Shown here one piece after another: positions 9,633-17,831 of a stretch of DNA of 64,000 nt. Both the position numbers and the translations under genes were made by a program. The notes below the pieces were generated by a model, which was not told where the DNA came from, made no database searches, and worked only from the letters and a program-made list of their open reading frames with translations. The number at the start of each line of letters is the position of its first letter. Within the stretch, counting starts at the first letter, position 1. Source of the stretch: Pseudomonadota bacterium (GTDB taxonomy: Bacteria > Pseudomonadota > Alphaproteobacteria > Rhizobiales > Rhizobiaceae); the NCBI GenBank assembly GCA_023451735.1, contig JAEXYH010000004.1, positions 1 through 64,000 on the forward strand, read 5' to 3'.

Positions 9633-9661
9633 GAAGGCGCCTCGGTTGTCGAAGCGCCTTC
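9633..9661 (-). other. intercistronic hairpin between fbpA and fbpB
   Basis: Eight-base perfect arms GAAGGCGC (9633-9640) and GCGCCTTC (9654-9661) enclose a 13-nt loop in the short gap between the binding-protein stop and the permease start. There is no T-tract, so this is more likely an mRNA-stabilising or attenuating hairpin that lets the binding protein be made in excess over the permease. Confidence 0.6.
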
Positions 9662-9669
9662 GGCATTGA

Positions 9670-10692
9670 TTAATTGTCGAAGCTAACCTTGTCGACCAGT
9701 TCGCTCGCCTGCTTGCGATGGCTGACGATTTCGGAAAGCGGCTTGTTGTCGATCTTCAGTTCACCGAAAGAGGCGATGATCGGATCGGCGGCAACGCCGG
9801 CCTTGACCGGGTATTCGTAGTTGGCTTCGGCATAGATCTTCTGGGCTTCGTCGGAGACGAGATATTCCAGGAATTTCACGGCTTCGGCCTTGTTCGGCGA
9901 ATTCTTGGCAACGGCTGCACCGCTGATGTTCACCTGCGTGCCGCCATCCTTGAAGGTCGGCAGAACCACTTTGATGGCCTCGGCCCACTTGACCTGTTCC
10001 TCGCCACCCTTGCCGGACTTCATCAGGCCGACATAGTAGGAGTTGGCGATACCGATATCGCAAATGCCACCGAGAATATCCTTGGCCGCATCGCGGTCAC
10101 CGCCTGCAGCCTTGCGCGCCAGATTGGCCTTCACGCCGGTCAGCCACTTTTCGGTTTCCTCGGCACCGTAATGAGCGATGTAATCGGCAAACAGCGCGGT
10201 ATTGTAGGGGTGCTGGCCAGACCGGATGCAAACCTTACCCTTCCACTTCGGATCGGCGAGATCCTCGTAGTTGAAGGCAGCAAGGTCGAGATCCTTGGCC
10301 GCGTAAAGCACGCGGGCACGATAGGAGAGGCCGAACCAATGTCCCTTGCCGTCCCGCAGCTCGGCCGGAACTGCATCGTTCAGCACCGAAGATTCGATCG
10401 GCTGGGTCACGCCTTTTTCGGCAAGATCGACAAGATTACCCGCATCGACCGCCATCAAGATGTCAGCCGGCGAACTTGCCCCTTCAGAGGCAACACGTTC
10501 GGCCAGGCCATCCTTCAGGAATACCGTGTTGACCTTCGTACCGGTCGACTTGGTATAGGCTTCCAGAAGCGGAGCGATCAGCGCCGGCTCGCGTGTCGTA
10601 TAGACATTGATCTCGGCAGCCGACGCGAGCGACGGAGCCACAAACATCGAGGTAGCCAACAGTGCGGAAGTGAGGAAAGCGTGCGAGTTCAT
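9670..10692 (-). CDS. fbpA: ferric iron ABC transporter periplasmic binding protein (FbpA/FutA type)
   Basis: This 340-residue secreted protein has a signal peptide ending near SLASAAEI. The mature part begins INVYTTREPALI, typical of FbpA/FutA. The double-tyrosine motif NSYYVGL near residue 220, which coordinates Fe3+ in this family, is present. A longer frame starting at 10722 is rejected because a GGGGGAG ribosome binding site precedes the ATG at 10692. A TGA-N9-TCA palindrome (10736-10754) about 45 nt upstream suggests iron regulation. Its partners are fbpB downstream and fbpC upstream on the same strand. Confidence 0.9.
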   Translation of the reverse strand: MNSHAFLTSALLATSMFVAPSLASAAEINVYTTREPALIAPLLEAYTKSTGTKVNTVFLKDGLAERVASEGASSPADILMAVDAGNLVDLAEKGVTQPIESSVLNDAVPAELRDGKGHWFGLSYRARVLYAAKDLDLAAFNYEDLADPKWKGKVCIRSGQHPYNTALFADYIAHYGAEETEKWLTGVKANLARKAAGGDRDAAKDILGGICDIGIANSYYVGLMKSGKGGEEQVKWAEAIKVVLPTFKDGGTQVNISGAAVAKNSPNKAEAVKFLEYLVSDEAQKIYAEANYEYPVKAGVAADPIIASFGELKIDNKPLSEIVSHRKQASELVDKVSFDN

Positions 10693-10735
10693 GGTACTCC
10701 CCCTTTGGAACGGACACGCCATGCTTCGAGCAGTT

Positions 10736-10754
10736 CTTGACTTGATAAGTCAAG
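10736..10754. promoter_or_regulatory. 19-bp palindrome matching a RirA iron-responsive (IRO) box
   Basis: Arms CTTGACTT and AAGTCAAG flank a 3-nt centre, all perfect. The inner part reads TGA-N9-TCA, the core pattern reported for RirA-bound IRO boxes in rhizobia. It lies 44-62 nt upstream of the fbpA start and contains a TTGACT that could double as a -35 element. RirA repression under iron sufficiency is inferred. Confidence 0.6.
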
Positions 10755-10830
10755 TTTAAAATCGCAACCCGAAATACTCATCACGCGGAATTTATCAAGA
10801 CAAAGAAGCAGAATGCATCCATAGGGTGCA

Positions 10831-11865
10831 TTAAAAGAAAAGAACTCGCTCCGGCGCGATCGAAATCCGTACCTTTTCGGTTCCCTCGGGCAGACGGTCC
10901 AAAGCCATCGCCCTCAGCGGCGTTTCCAGCCCTTCCACCTGCAGCAGAATTTGCTCTGTTTCACCGTGAAAGATCCGTTCCCGGACGCATGCGGCGATAT
11001 TACCCTCATCGAGGGAGACCGAGATCGCCTGCGGCCGGATGTGGAGCATGGCTGGGCCTTCATCACCACTCCCGCCGTATCGCGGAAAGCGGCCAATTGC
11101 GGTCTCGACATGGTCACCCTTGCAGATGCCCGGAACCTTGTTGGAACTGCAAAAGAAGTCTGCCGCATAAGCGCTCGCTGGACGATCGTAGAGATCATAG
11201 CCAGATCCAGCCTGAACGATCTCGCCCGCGCGCATCAGCACCACACGATCGCCCGCGGACAAAGCTTCCTGTGGGTCATGAGTGACCATGATGACGGTGG
11301 TATCGAGCGATTTCAGAAGTGACAGCGTCTCGGCACGTACCTGTCCGCGCAGCCCCTGATCCAGATTGGAGAAGGGTTCGTCCATGAGAACGATGCCGGG
11401 TCTCGGCGCGAGCGCCCGTGCAAGCGCCACACGCTGTTGCTCTCCGCCTGACAACGTATGTGGAAAGCGCTCAAGAAGATGCTCTATGCCGACACGGCGG
11501 ATAACGTCTTCGGCATTGGACAGGGTGTCCGCCCTTGGATGCCGTTTCAGGCCAAAAAGGATGTTATCGCGGACGCTAAGATGGGGGAAAAGTGCGTAAT
11601 CCTGGAAGACGAATCCAACACCGCGCATCTCCGGCTCGACGAAATGTGCGCCATCAACCTCGCGACCATCAAGAAAAACGCGGCCAGAATCGACGGTCTC
11701 AACCCCTGCGATGATTCGCAACAAAGTAGACTTGCCGCAGCCGGAATGACCGACAAGTGACACGACCTCACCCCTGGCGACGTCGATTGATATGCCGCTG
11801 ACCGCAGGTGTAGCCCCGAATGAGCGACCGACATTGATGAGTTGCAGCGCGATATCTTGCTTCAT
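10831..11865 (-). CDS. fbpC: ferric iron ABC transporter ATP-binding protein (FbpC/FutC type)
   Basis: The 344-residue ATPase has Walker A GHSGCGKST, Q-loop FQDYALFPH, signature LSGGEQQRVALARAL, Walker B GIVLMDEPFSNLD and the switch His in VTHDPQEAL. A C-terminal TOBE-like extension follows (about 240-344). I chose the ATG at 11865 (MKQDIALQL), which starts just before the beta-strand of the ABC domain; an upstream in-frame ATG at 11901 would add 12 residues. It lies 138 nt upstream of fbpA, with the IRO-like palindrome between, so fbpC may have its own promoter. Confidence 0.9.
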   Translation of the reverse strand: MKQDIALQLINVGRSFGATPAVSGISIDVARGEVVSLVGHSGCGKSTLLRIIAGVETVDSGRVFLDGREVDGAHFVEPEMRGVGFVFQDYALFPHLSVRDNILFGLKRHPRADTLSNAEDVIRRVGIEHLLERFPHTLSGGEQQRVALARALAPRPGIVLMDEPFSNLDQGLRGQVRAETLSLLKSLDTTVIMVTHDPQEALSAGDRVVLMRAGEIVQAGSGYDLYDRPASAYAADFFCSSNKVPGICKGDHVETAIGRFPRYGGSGDEGPAMLHIRPQAISVSLDEGNIAACVRERIFHGETEQILLQVEGLETPLRAMALDRLPEGTEKVRISIAPERVLFF

Positions 11866-12045
11866 GGCGTTTCCGTCCCCTGTAGCGCGGGAAACTGCCA
11901 TAGCACTCTGGGAGAGTGAAGTGTGTACCGATCACGATGAGGCGAAATCAATGCGCCGTCCTGTGCTTCCGCCACCAGCAACGGCAGAAATCACGGTTTC
12001 AAAGCAAGGATAGCTCTCTCGGAGCACGGGCGTATCTGTTTCGGC

Positions 12046-12074
12046 AAAAAGCGACCGGACATCCGTCCGATCGC
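12046..12074 (-). terminator. rho-independent terminator after the yceI-like gene
   Basis: On the minus strand a 10-bp stem (GCGATCGGAC pairing with GTCCGGTCGC, one G-T pair) with a GGAT loop is followed directly by five Ts. It lies 34 nt beyond the YceI stop codon. Confidence 0.75.
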
Positions 12075-12107
12075 GTCGTCTTTCATCTCACCGGCGTCTG
12101 CTGGTTT

Positions 12108-12686
12108 TCACTTCTTGACCGCTTCGACGTCGATGTCGAGCGCGATATCCGGGCCGATGCCGAAGTCGGCCATCTTGGCGATGCCGAAGTCAACGCCGTT
12201 GAACGAACCGGTTGCGGAAAAGCCGGTCTTGATCGTGTTTGCATCCCATGGCAGCGGGGATTCCGCATTCCACGTGACATCGAGAACGACCGGCTTGGAG
12301 GTGCCGAGCAGGGTCAGATCGCCGGTTACCTTGGCGGTCTTGTCGCCGGTCTTTTCGATCGAAGTGCTCTTGAAAGTGATCTGCGGGAATTCTTCTGCAT
12401 TCAGGAAGTCCGGGCTTTTCAGGTGGGTATTGCGCTTTTCATCGTTGGTGTCGATGCTTGCTGCTTCGAGTGCAATTTCCACCGTGCTCTTCGTGACATC
12501 GTCCTTATCGAAGGAGATGGTACCGGACACAGCCTTGAACGCGCCATGGGCCTTGGCCCAGCCTGCATGGCTGGTCTTGAAGCCGACCCATGCATGCGTC
12601 GGATCGATTTCGTAGCTGTCAGCCGCAAATGCAGCACCGGTCATGAACATACCGGCGATGGCAGTAGCGAAAATCAGGCGTTTCAT
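12108..12686 (-). CDS. YceI family periplasmic protein
   Basis: The 192-residue protein has a signal peptide (cleavage near AFA-AD, residues 21-24) and a mature YceI lipocalin-like domain that starts YEIDPTHAWVGFKTSHAG and continues with TFKSTSIEKTGDK and the typical late FGIAKMADFGIGPDIALDI segment. YceI proteins bind isoprenoid lipids in a beta-barrel; the role is unclear and often stress-linked. The upstream in-frame extension to 12863 overlaps the neighbouring gene and is rejected. It lies 62 nt downstream of a membrane-protein gene in the same direction and is followed by a good terminator. Confidence 0.9.
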   Translation of the reverse strand: MKRLIFATAIAGMFMTGAAFAADSYEIDPTHAWVGFKTSHAGWAKAHGAFKAVSGTISFDKDDVTKSTVEIALEAASIDTNDEKRNTHLKSPDFLNAEEFPQITFKSTSIEKTGDKTAKVTGDLTLLGTSKPVVLDVTWNAESPLPWDANTIKTGFSATGSFNGVDFGIAKMADFGIGPDIALDIDVEAVKK

Positions 12687-12748
12687 GGTTTCTCCTTTTG
12701 AGATGCCCGTGATGGGCGATTGTGCCCGGCAAGCCGGATTGGTGATAT

Positions 12749-13612
12749 TTAACCGTTCGCCAGGACAGCGATAACGATGGCCACGATCGCCGGAACCGCC
12801 GTCAGCGCTCCGATTATCAGGGGACGCAGAAAACGGGACAAAGCCATGAACCCGATCTTGCACCAGCTGAGAACTGCGAAGACAGCGACCGGCAGAACCG
12901 ACAGAATGAGGGCAGCAGGCGATGCGCTCGGCGAGAGCAATACGGTCATCGTGATACCCATCGCAGCCGTCCAGATGAAGGAAAGCGCCGCAAAGCCCTT
13001 AAGATCGAAAGCGGTGTCATCGCCACGGATATAGGCAATGTAGCGAACCAGCAGCCAGCCACCGAACAACGCAGCAAGCGCACCGTTCATCTGCGCCATG
13101 CCGATATAACCGCCCATGATCGCAGTCAGAGCAGTTCCAATGGCAGTGGCAAGCAGCGCGGCAGGTAGGGCTGCCGATGATGTTTTTTGAGCGCGCTGGC
13201 CTGCCACGGTCGCGATCTCAATTGCGATAACGGCGAGCACTACGGCAAGGGTAGTTGCTTTGGTGGCGTTGGCGGCGAGGACGTTTCGCCCCAGCCACCA
13301 GGCGGGTGCGGCCAGCGATACGACGCCGACCAGCGCGATGATCCAGCGGTTTGCAAACTGCTGCAACAGAACGCCGAGGATAGCGAAAATAACGCCGCCG
13401 ATGATGAGCAGCAATGGCAACTTCTGTTTCGCGGCAATCGGCGGGAACGGCGGAAAGCCTTCGATCGATACGCTCGCCAGGGCACCTGCGACGGGTATCA
13501 GCAGCGCGGTCAGCAGAATGCCTGCAGTGTTCGTCCCTTTGCCGGCCAGAGCAATGACCACACCAAGAACAAGCGGCAAAAGGACGGTGGTGAGAAGGAT
13601 TTGTGTCAGCAT
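12749..13612 (-). CDS. multi-pass membrane protein of unknown function
   Basis: This 287-residue protein is almost entirely hydrophobic, with about nine predicted membrane segments (for example LLTTVLLPLVLGVVIAL at the N-terminus and ALTAVPAIVAIVIAVLA at the C-terminus). I do not recognise the family. The ATG at 13612 has an AGGA ribosome binding site at good distance; a TTG at 13621 would overlap the upstream gene stop. It lies 5 nt after the glutathionyl-hydroquinone reductase stop and before yceI, so the three genes probably form an operon. Confidence 0.8.
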   Translation of the reverse strand: MLTQILLTTVLLPLVLGVVIALAGKGTNTAGILLTALLIPVAGALASVSIEGFPPFPPIAAKQKLPLLLIIGGVIFAILGVLLQQFANRWIIALVGVVSLAAPAWWLGRNVLAANATKATTLAVVLAVIAIEIATVAGQRAQKTSSAALPAALLATAIGTALTAIMGGYIGMAQMNGALAALFGGWLLVRYIAYIRGDDTAFDLKGFAALSFIWTAAMGITMTVLLSPSASPAALILSVLPVAVFAVLSWCKIGFMALSRFLRPLIIGALTAVPAIVAIVIAVLANG

Positions 13613-13617
13613 GCGTA

Positions 13618-14706
13618 TCAATCCTGATGTTCGCCTGATGGCGGGAGAAATGCCGTGGGCGGCCTTCTGCTCTCGCTTAGATCGTGGCCAAAGCCGGGGG
13701 GAGACAGCAGATCCCCGAACTCCAGAGCCGGGCCAACAGGAATGATCCCTGTCGGGTTGAGGCTTTCGATCGAGTAATAGCCGCGCTTGATGTGATCGAT
13801 ACTGACTGTCTCTGCGATGCCCGGCGTGGACAGCATTCGGCGCAGATAGAGGCTAAGATTGGTGTAATCCGAAATCCGACGCAGATTGCATTTGAACAGG
13901 CCGTGATAGGCCGCATCGAAACGGACCAGCGTTACGAAAAGGCGAATGTCGGCTTCCGTCAGATGCTCGCTGACAAGGAACGTCTTGGCCTTCAGCAAGC
14001 CTTCCAGTTCGTCGAGCATCCCGAATACATCATGAAAAGCCTCTTCATAGGCTTCCTGTGTCGTGGCAAAGCCCGTGCGATAGACACCGTTGTTGAGGCG
14101 CGGATAAATGCGCTCATTGAGAGCGTCGATCTCGACCCGGAGAGTTTCGGGATAAAGGTCGACGCTTTCGTCTGCGAGGGAGCCAAAGCCACTGTTGAAC
14201 ATGCGAAGGATATCGGCAGATTCGTTGTTGACGATCGTGCCGGTCTTTTTGTCCCATAGGACAGGAACGGTGGCGCGGCCGGTGATATGCGGATCGACCC
14301 GGGTGTAGAGTTCATGCATGTAACGGGCGCCGTTGACGACGTCTTCATTCGCACCCGGATAGGTACCGAACCGCCAGCCCTCTTTCGTCAGCGCCGGCTC
14401 CACCACGGAGACGGAAACAAGATCGTCCAGCTTCTTCAGCTTTCGGCCAATCAATGTTCGCGAAGCCCAGGGGCAGATCAGTGCGACGTAGAGGTGGTAA
14501 CGATCGGCTTCAGCCGCGAATCCACCTGCTCCTGTCGGACCGGCAGCCCCATCGGGCGTGATCCAGTTCCTAAAACTGGATGTCTGGCGCACGAAGCCGC
14601 CCTTGGCATCCTTTGCCTGCACCGGTTGCCAGTCAGCTGTCCATTTGCCGTCTACGAGCACGGTCGTCTTCCCAACATTATCAAACCGACGAAATGAAGC
14701 CGTCAT
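13618..14706 (-). CDS. glutathionyl-hydroquinone reductase (Xi-class GST, YqjG/PcpF type)
   Basis: The 362-residue protein has the N-terminal thioredoxin-like domain with the catalytic Cys in ICPWASR (C78), the hallmark of Xi-class GSTs. It also has TVPVLWDKKTGTIVNNESADILRM for glutathione binding and an all-helical C-terminal domain. These enzymes reduce glutathionyl-hydroquinones to hydroquinones in the cytoplasm. It is divergent from a LysR regulator 82 nt away, which probably controls it. The chosen ATG at 14706 lies three codons after a GTG at 14715. Confidence 0.92.
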   Translation of the reverse strand: MTASFRRFDNVGKTTVLVDGKWTADWQPVQAKDAKGGFVRQTSSFRNWITPDGAAGPTGAGGFAAEADRYHLYVALICPWASRTLIGRKLKKLDDLVSVSVVEPALTKEGWRFGTYPGANEDVVNGARYMHELYTRVDPHITGRATVPVLWDKKTGTIVNNESADILRMFNSGFGSLADESVDLYPETLRVEIDALNERIYPRLNNGVYRTGFATTQEAYEEAFHDVFGMLDELEGLLKAKTFLVSEHLTEADIRLFVTLVRFDAAYHGLFKCNLRRISDYTNLSLYLRRMLSTPGIAETVSIDHIKRGYYSIESLNPTGIIPVGPALEFGDLLSPPGFGHDLSESRRPPTAFLPPSGEHQD

Positions 14707-14788
14707 CGGCCTCACTATGCATTCACCCCACGAGCATGATAATTGAGCTTTTAGGAATTACAGATCACACTGACAGAGTGAAATAGCC
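14707..14788. promoter_or_regulatory. divergent promoter region, GST / LysR
   Basis: This 82-nt AT-rich gap separates the leftward reductase gene from the rightward lysR-type gene. LysR regulators usually bind such regions; imperfect AATTG...AATTA half-sites around 14740-14760 could be part of a T-N11-A operator, but I cannot fix one. Confidence 0.4.
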
Positions 14789-15721
14789 ATGCTGGATCGT
14801 ATCGCCGGAATGGAGGTTTTCTCCAAGGTTGCCACTACCGGAAGCCTGTCCGGGGCCGCGCGTGCGCTTGGCATGTCGCAGACCATGGCGACCAAACATA
14901 TAGGCGCGCTTGAAGGCCGGCTTGGCGTGAAGCTTGTGCATCGCACCACGCGCAAAATCACGCTCAACGAAGCGGGCCGCCGTTACCTGGAAAGCGTCGA
15001 GCGCATTCTTTCCGAACTCTCGGAAGCCGATGCAATGGCCGCCGCCGAGCGGATGGAGGTTGGCGGAACGCTTCGTGTCAATGCACCGGTTTCTTTCGGT
15101 GTCAGGGAAATCGTCCCGCTTTTTGCTGAACTGTCCGACCTGCATCCGGCCTTGAGCGTCGATCTCGGTTTGAGCGATCGTACCGTCGATCTTGTGGAGG
15201 AGGGATGGGACGTCGCCATCCGTATCGGCAAGATTGAAGACCAAACGCTGATGGCGCGAAGGATTGCGCGCTGCCGCATGCTCGTGGCCGCCTCCCCCTC
15301 ATATCTTGCAAAGCACTCGATCCCCACATCCATTTCAGACCTTGGGTCGCACAACTGCCTCGGATACACCTTATCGAGTTCGGTTGGTCCTGATCGATGG
15401 CGGTTTGGCCTTGACGGCTCCATCATCGTCCCGGTGACTGGAAATCTCCATGCCAATAACGGTGATGCTCTTGTCGCGGCCGCTTTGGCAAGCCAGGGGA
15501 TCATTTACCAGCCGACCTTTCTGGTCGGTGACGAAATCCGTGCCGGCAGGTTGGTACCGGTTCCACTCGATCAACAGCTTATGGAACTGCCGGGTGTGTT
15601 CGCTATCTATGCAAGCAACCGCCGACCACCGGCGAAAGTGCGGGCGTTTATCGACTTTCTGGCCGGCAAATTTTCTCCCGCTCCCCGCTGGGATCACGAT
15701 CTGCCGATTGCGATAGAATAA
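14789..15721 (+). CDS. LysR family transcriptional regulator
   Basis: The 310-residue protein has the LysR winged helix at residues 1-65 (FSKVATTGSLSGAARALGMSQT, then LEGRLGVKLVHRTTRKITLNEAG) and a periplasmic-binding-like effector domain (about 90-300). The RTTRKITLNEAGRRY stretch is typical of the CrgA/DsdC-like LysR branch often found next to oxidoreductase or quinone-response genes. It is divergent from the hydroquinone reductase operon, the likely target. The inducer is unknown; a quinone or aromatic compound is a guess. Confidence 0.93.
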   Translation: MLDRIAGMEVFSKVATTGSLSGAARALGMSQTMATKHIGALEGRLGVKLVHRTTRKITLNEAGRRYLESVERILSELSEADAMAAAERMEVGGTLRVNAPVSFGVREIVPLFAELSDLHPALSVDLGLSDRTVDLVEEGWDVAIRIGKIEDQTLMARRIARCRMLVAASPSYLAKHSIPTSISDLGSHNCLGYTLSSSVGPDRWRFGLDGSIIVPVTGNLHANNGDALVAAALASQGIIYQPTFLVGDEIRAGRLVPVPLDQQLMELPGVFAIYASNRRPPAKVRAFIDFLAGKFSPAPRWDHDLPIAIE

Positions 15722-15770
15722 TCGTTACGCTTCTTCCGTGCTCGATTGCCCGATAATGCAGATGGCACGC

Positions 15771-16643
15771 TTACCACGCCTGAACGGCAAAGGCATCAAG
15801 AGGGATCTTGAGATAACTCGTCCCGTTGGCTTCCGGGACGGGCATGCGTCCCGCATTCAGGTTGATCTGCAAGGCATGCAGCATCAGGCGCGGAAAGGGC
15901 AATGTGGCATCCCGTTCTTTGCGCCGGCGAATAAAAGCCTCCCGTCCTTGCCCGACATGCAGATTTTCTGCTTTCTGCTGCCTGACCGTGCTTTCCCAGA
16001 CGGCTTCACGACCATCGGGACGGTAGTCATGCCCGGTGAACAACCGCGTATCATCTGGAAGAGCGAGGATTGCCTCGATCGACGACCATAAGCTCTCGGC
16101 ACTACCGCCGGGAAAATCTGCACGGGCGCTGCCGCTGTCCGGCATGAACAATGTATCATGGATAAACGCAGCATCGCCGACCACGTAAGTGATCGATGCC
16201 AGGGTATGTCCCGGAGAATGAATGACCCTGCAGATCATGTTGCCGATCCGAAAGCTTTCGCCATCGGCGAAGAGACGATCCCATTGGGACCCATCCGTCT
16301 TCATCTCCGGCATGTTGTAGATCTTCTGCCAGAGCTTCTGGATATCGACCACTTTCGCGCCGATCGCCGTTGGAACTCCCGTCTTTGACTTCAGATAGCT
16401 CGCCGCAGAAAAATGGTCGGCATGCGGATGCGTATCGAGGATCCACTGCAACGCAAGCCGCTCGCTCTCGATATAAGAGAGAATTGCATCTGCGCTGGAC
16501 GTTTTCGTGCTGCCCGACTTCTCGTCGTAATCGAGAACCGGATCGATGATTGCGCAGTGTTTCGTCTCCGGATCGCTTACGACATACTGAATGCTCCCGG
16601 TGCGCTCATCATAAAAACCTTTGATCAGAGGGCTTGGGTTCAT
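15771..16643 (-). CDS. metallo-beta-lactamase-fold hydrolase, ETHE1/Blh-like
   Basis: The 290-residue protein has the metal-binding motif THPHADH (71-77), SPGHTLASI (second His ligand), FMPDSGSARADFPGG and a late TGHDYRPDGR. DxGxARxDFPGG is the signature of persulfide dioxygenases such as ETHE1 and Blh, which oxidise glutathione persulfide to sulfite. No rhodanese domain is fused. It sits directly downstream of repB in the same direction, where repC would be expected in a repABC operon. The 103-nt gap contains a short GCCGGT/ACCGGC hairpin. Confidence 0.87.
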   Translation of the reverse strand: MNPSPLIKGFYDERTGSIQYVVSDPETKHCAIIDPVLDYDEKSGSTKTSSADAILSYIESERLALQWILDTHPHADHFSAASYLKSKTGVPTAIGAKVVDIQKLWQKIYNMPEMKTDGSQWDRLFADGESFRIGNMICRVIHSPGHTLASITYVVGDAAFIHDTLFMPDSGSARADFPGGSAESLWSSIEAILALPDDTRLFTGHDYRPDGREAVWESTVRQQKAENLHVGQGREAFIRRRKERDATLPFPRLMLHALQINLNAGRMPVPEANGTSYLKIPLDAFAVQAW

Positions 16644-16746
16644 GATGCAAATTCCGGATGATTAAACAGATAGGCAGTTGCCGGTCTTTTCACCGGCGTT
16701 TCCGTCAGGAACAAGATTAACTTGCATAAACCGGCTTTTCCCTGCC

Positions 16747-17808
16747 TCATCCCTTCGAGGTCGAACTGGAGAGAAACGCGTTATATTGCTGCACGAGAGC
16801 CTTCATGGCCTCGTCAACGAACCGGCGATCGATCCCCGGCAAGAATTCGATCCGGCTTCTTCTGCCGTCGGTATGGAGTTGCGCGAACACCTTCCCTTTG
16901 CTGTCCTTAAACTGCGTCGGCTCTGAGGGCTGAGACTTTTCCGGCTTCGAAAGCTGATTGAATACAAGCTGGAATCGCTCATCGCTTGCGGACGCCTGGA
17001 ATGCGGCACCGGCCACCTCAGCCATGGCAGCCGCCCGAGCTGCCTCCGACATCAGCAGTTCACCCAGCTTCATCCACCGATCACGCCCAGCCTTCGGCGC
17101 CGCGCCAATCGCCCGAATGAGCGCATCCGGCACGGCCTCGACGACCTGCAGCAGCCGCGACAACTCACTCTTCTGAACTGAGAGTGCTTCACCGATCACC
17201 TTGCGTTCAAACCCACCGGCGAGAAGATTCCTGGCAAAAACCGCCCTCTCGATGAACGAGAGATTACGGCGTTCAGCGTTTTCTTTGCCTTGCGCCAAAA
17301 CCAGCTCGTCATCAGACAACGACCGGATAATGGCCTTCACCTCGATCCCGAGACGCGAGGCGGCCCGAATGCGGCGATGGCCATAAGCCGTCTGGTAGCG
17401 GCCCGGCTTGTCCGGATGATTACGCAAAAGCACCGGCACCTGCTGGCCGCTTTCGCGCATGCTGTCGATGAGTGTTGATAGGTCCTCGTCGTCCTGATCG
17501 TCCAGCCGCAGCCGATCTTCGACGAAGGACGAATCGATCTTGTCCGGCTGGATCGCGACGACCCGCTCGCCTTCGCTCAGCGCTTGTCGCAAGAGGCGTG
17601 CCTCTTCGGCGTCCCGGGTCATGGCATTGAGCGAAAGGCCCATGGCTTTTACCGCGCCGGCAGCGCTACGTGCTGCCGGATTTGCAGTGGAAGTCGGCAT
17701 TTCAGTTTCCGGCTTCGGTACCGATTGCGCCTCCGGCGCAGGAGCGACGCCGGGTGCAAGCCCGCCTCCGAACAGCGCTCTCAACTCGTTTTTTCGGCTA
17801 CCTGCCAT
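16747..17808 (-). CDS. repB: plasmid partitioning protein RepB (ParB family)
   Basis: This 353-residue centromere-binding protein has a ParB N-terminal domain (about 70-165) with GQQVPVLLRNHP and TAYGHRRIRAA, an ENAERRNLSFIERA segment and an HTH region around VIGEALSVQKSELSRLL (200-220). The long N- and C-terminal parts fit RepB of rhizobial repABC plasmids. It lies 23 nt after repA in the same direction. No repC follows; the next gene is an ETHE1-like hydrolase. Confidence 0.93.
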   Translation of the reverse strand: MAGSRKNELRALFGGGLAPGVAPAPEAQSVPKPETEMPTSTANPAARSAAGAVKAMGLSLNAMTRDAEEARLLRQALSEGERVVAIQPDKIDSSFVEDRLRLDDQDDEDLSTLIDSMRESGQQVPVLLRNHPDKPGRYQTAYGHRRIRAASRLGIEVKAIIRSLSDDELVLAQGKENAERRNLSFIERAVFARNLLAGGFERKVIGEALSVQKSELSRLLQVVEAVPDALIRAIGAAPKAGRDRWMKLGELLMSEAARAAAMAEVAGAAFQASASDERFQLVFNQLSKPEKSQPSEPTQFKDSKGKVFAQLHTDGRRSRIEFLPGIDRRFVDEAMKALVQQYNAFLSSSTSKG

Positions 17809-17831
17809 GATGTAAAACCTTTCCTTCTGTC

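Noticed and set aside
16643..16747. repC or counter-transcribed RNA after repB
   Set aside because: The gap is only 103 nt and the next frame is a clear ETHE1-like hydrolase; only a 6-bp hairpin is present.
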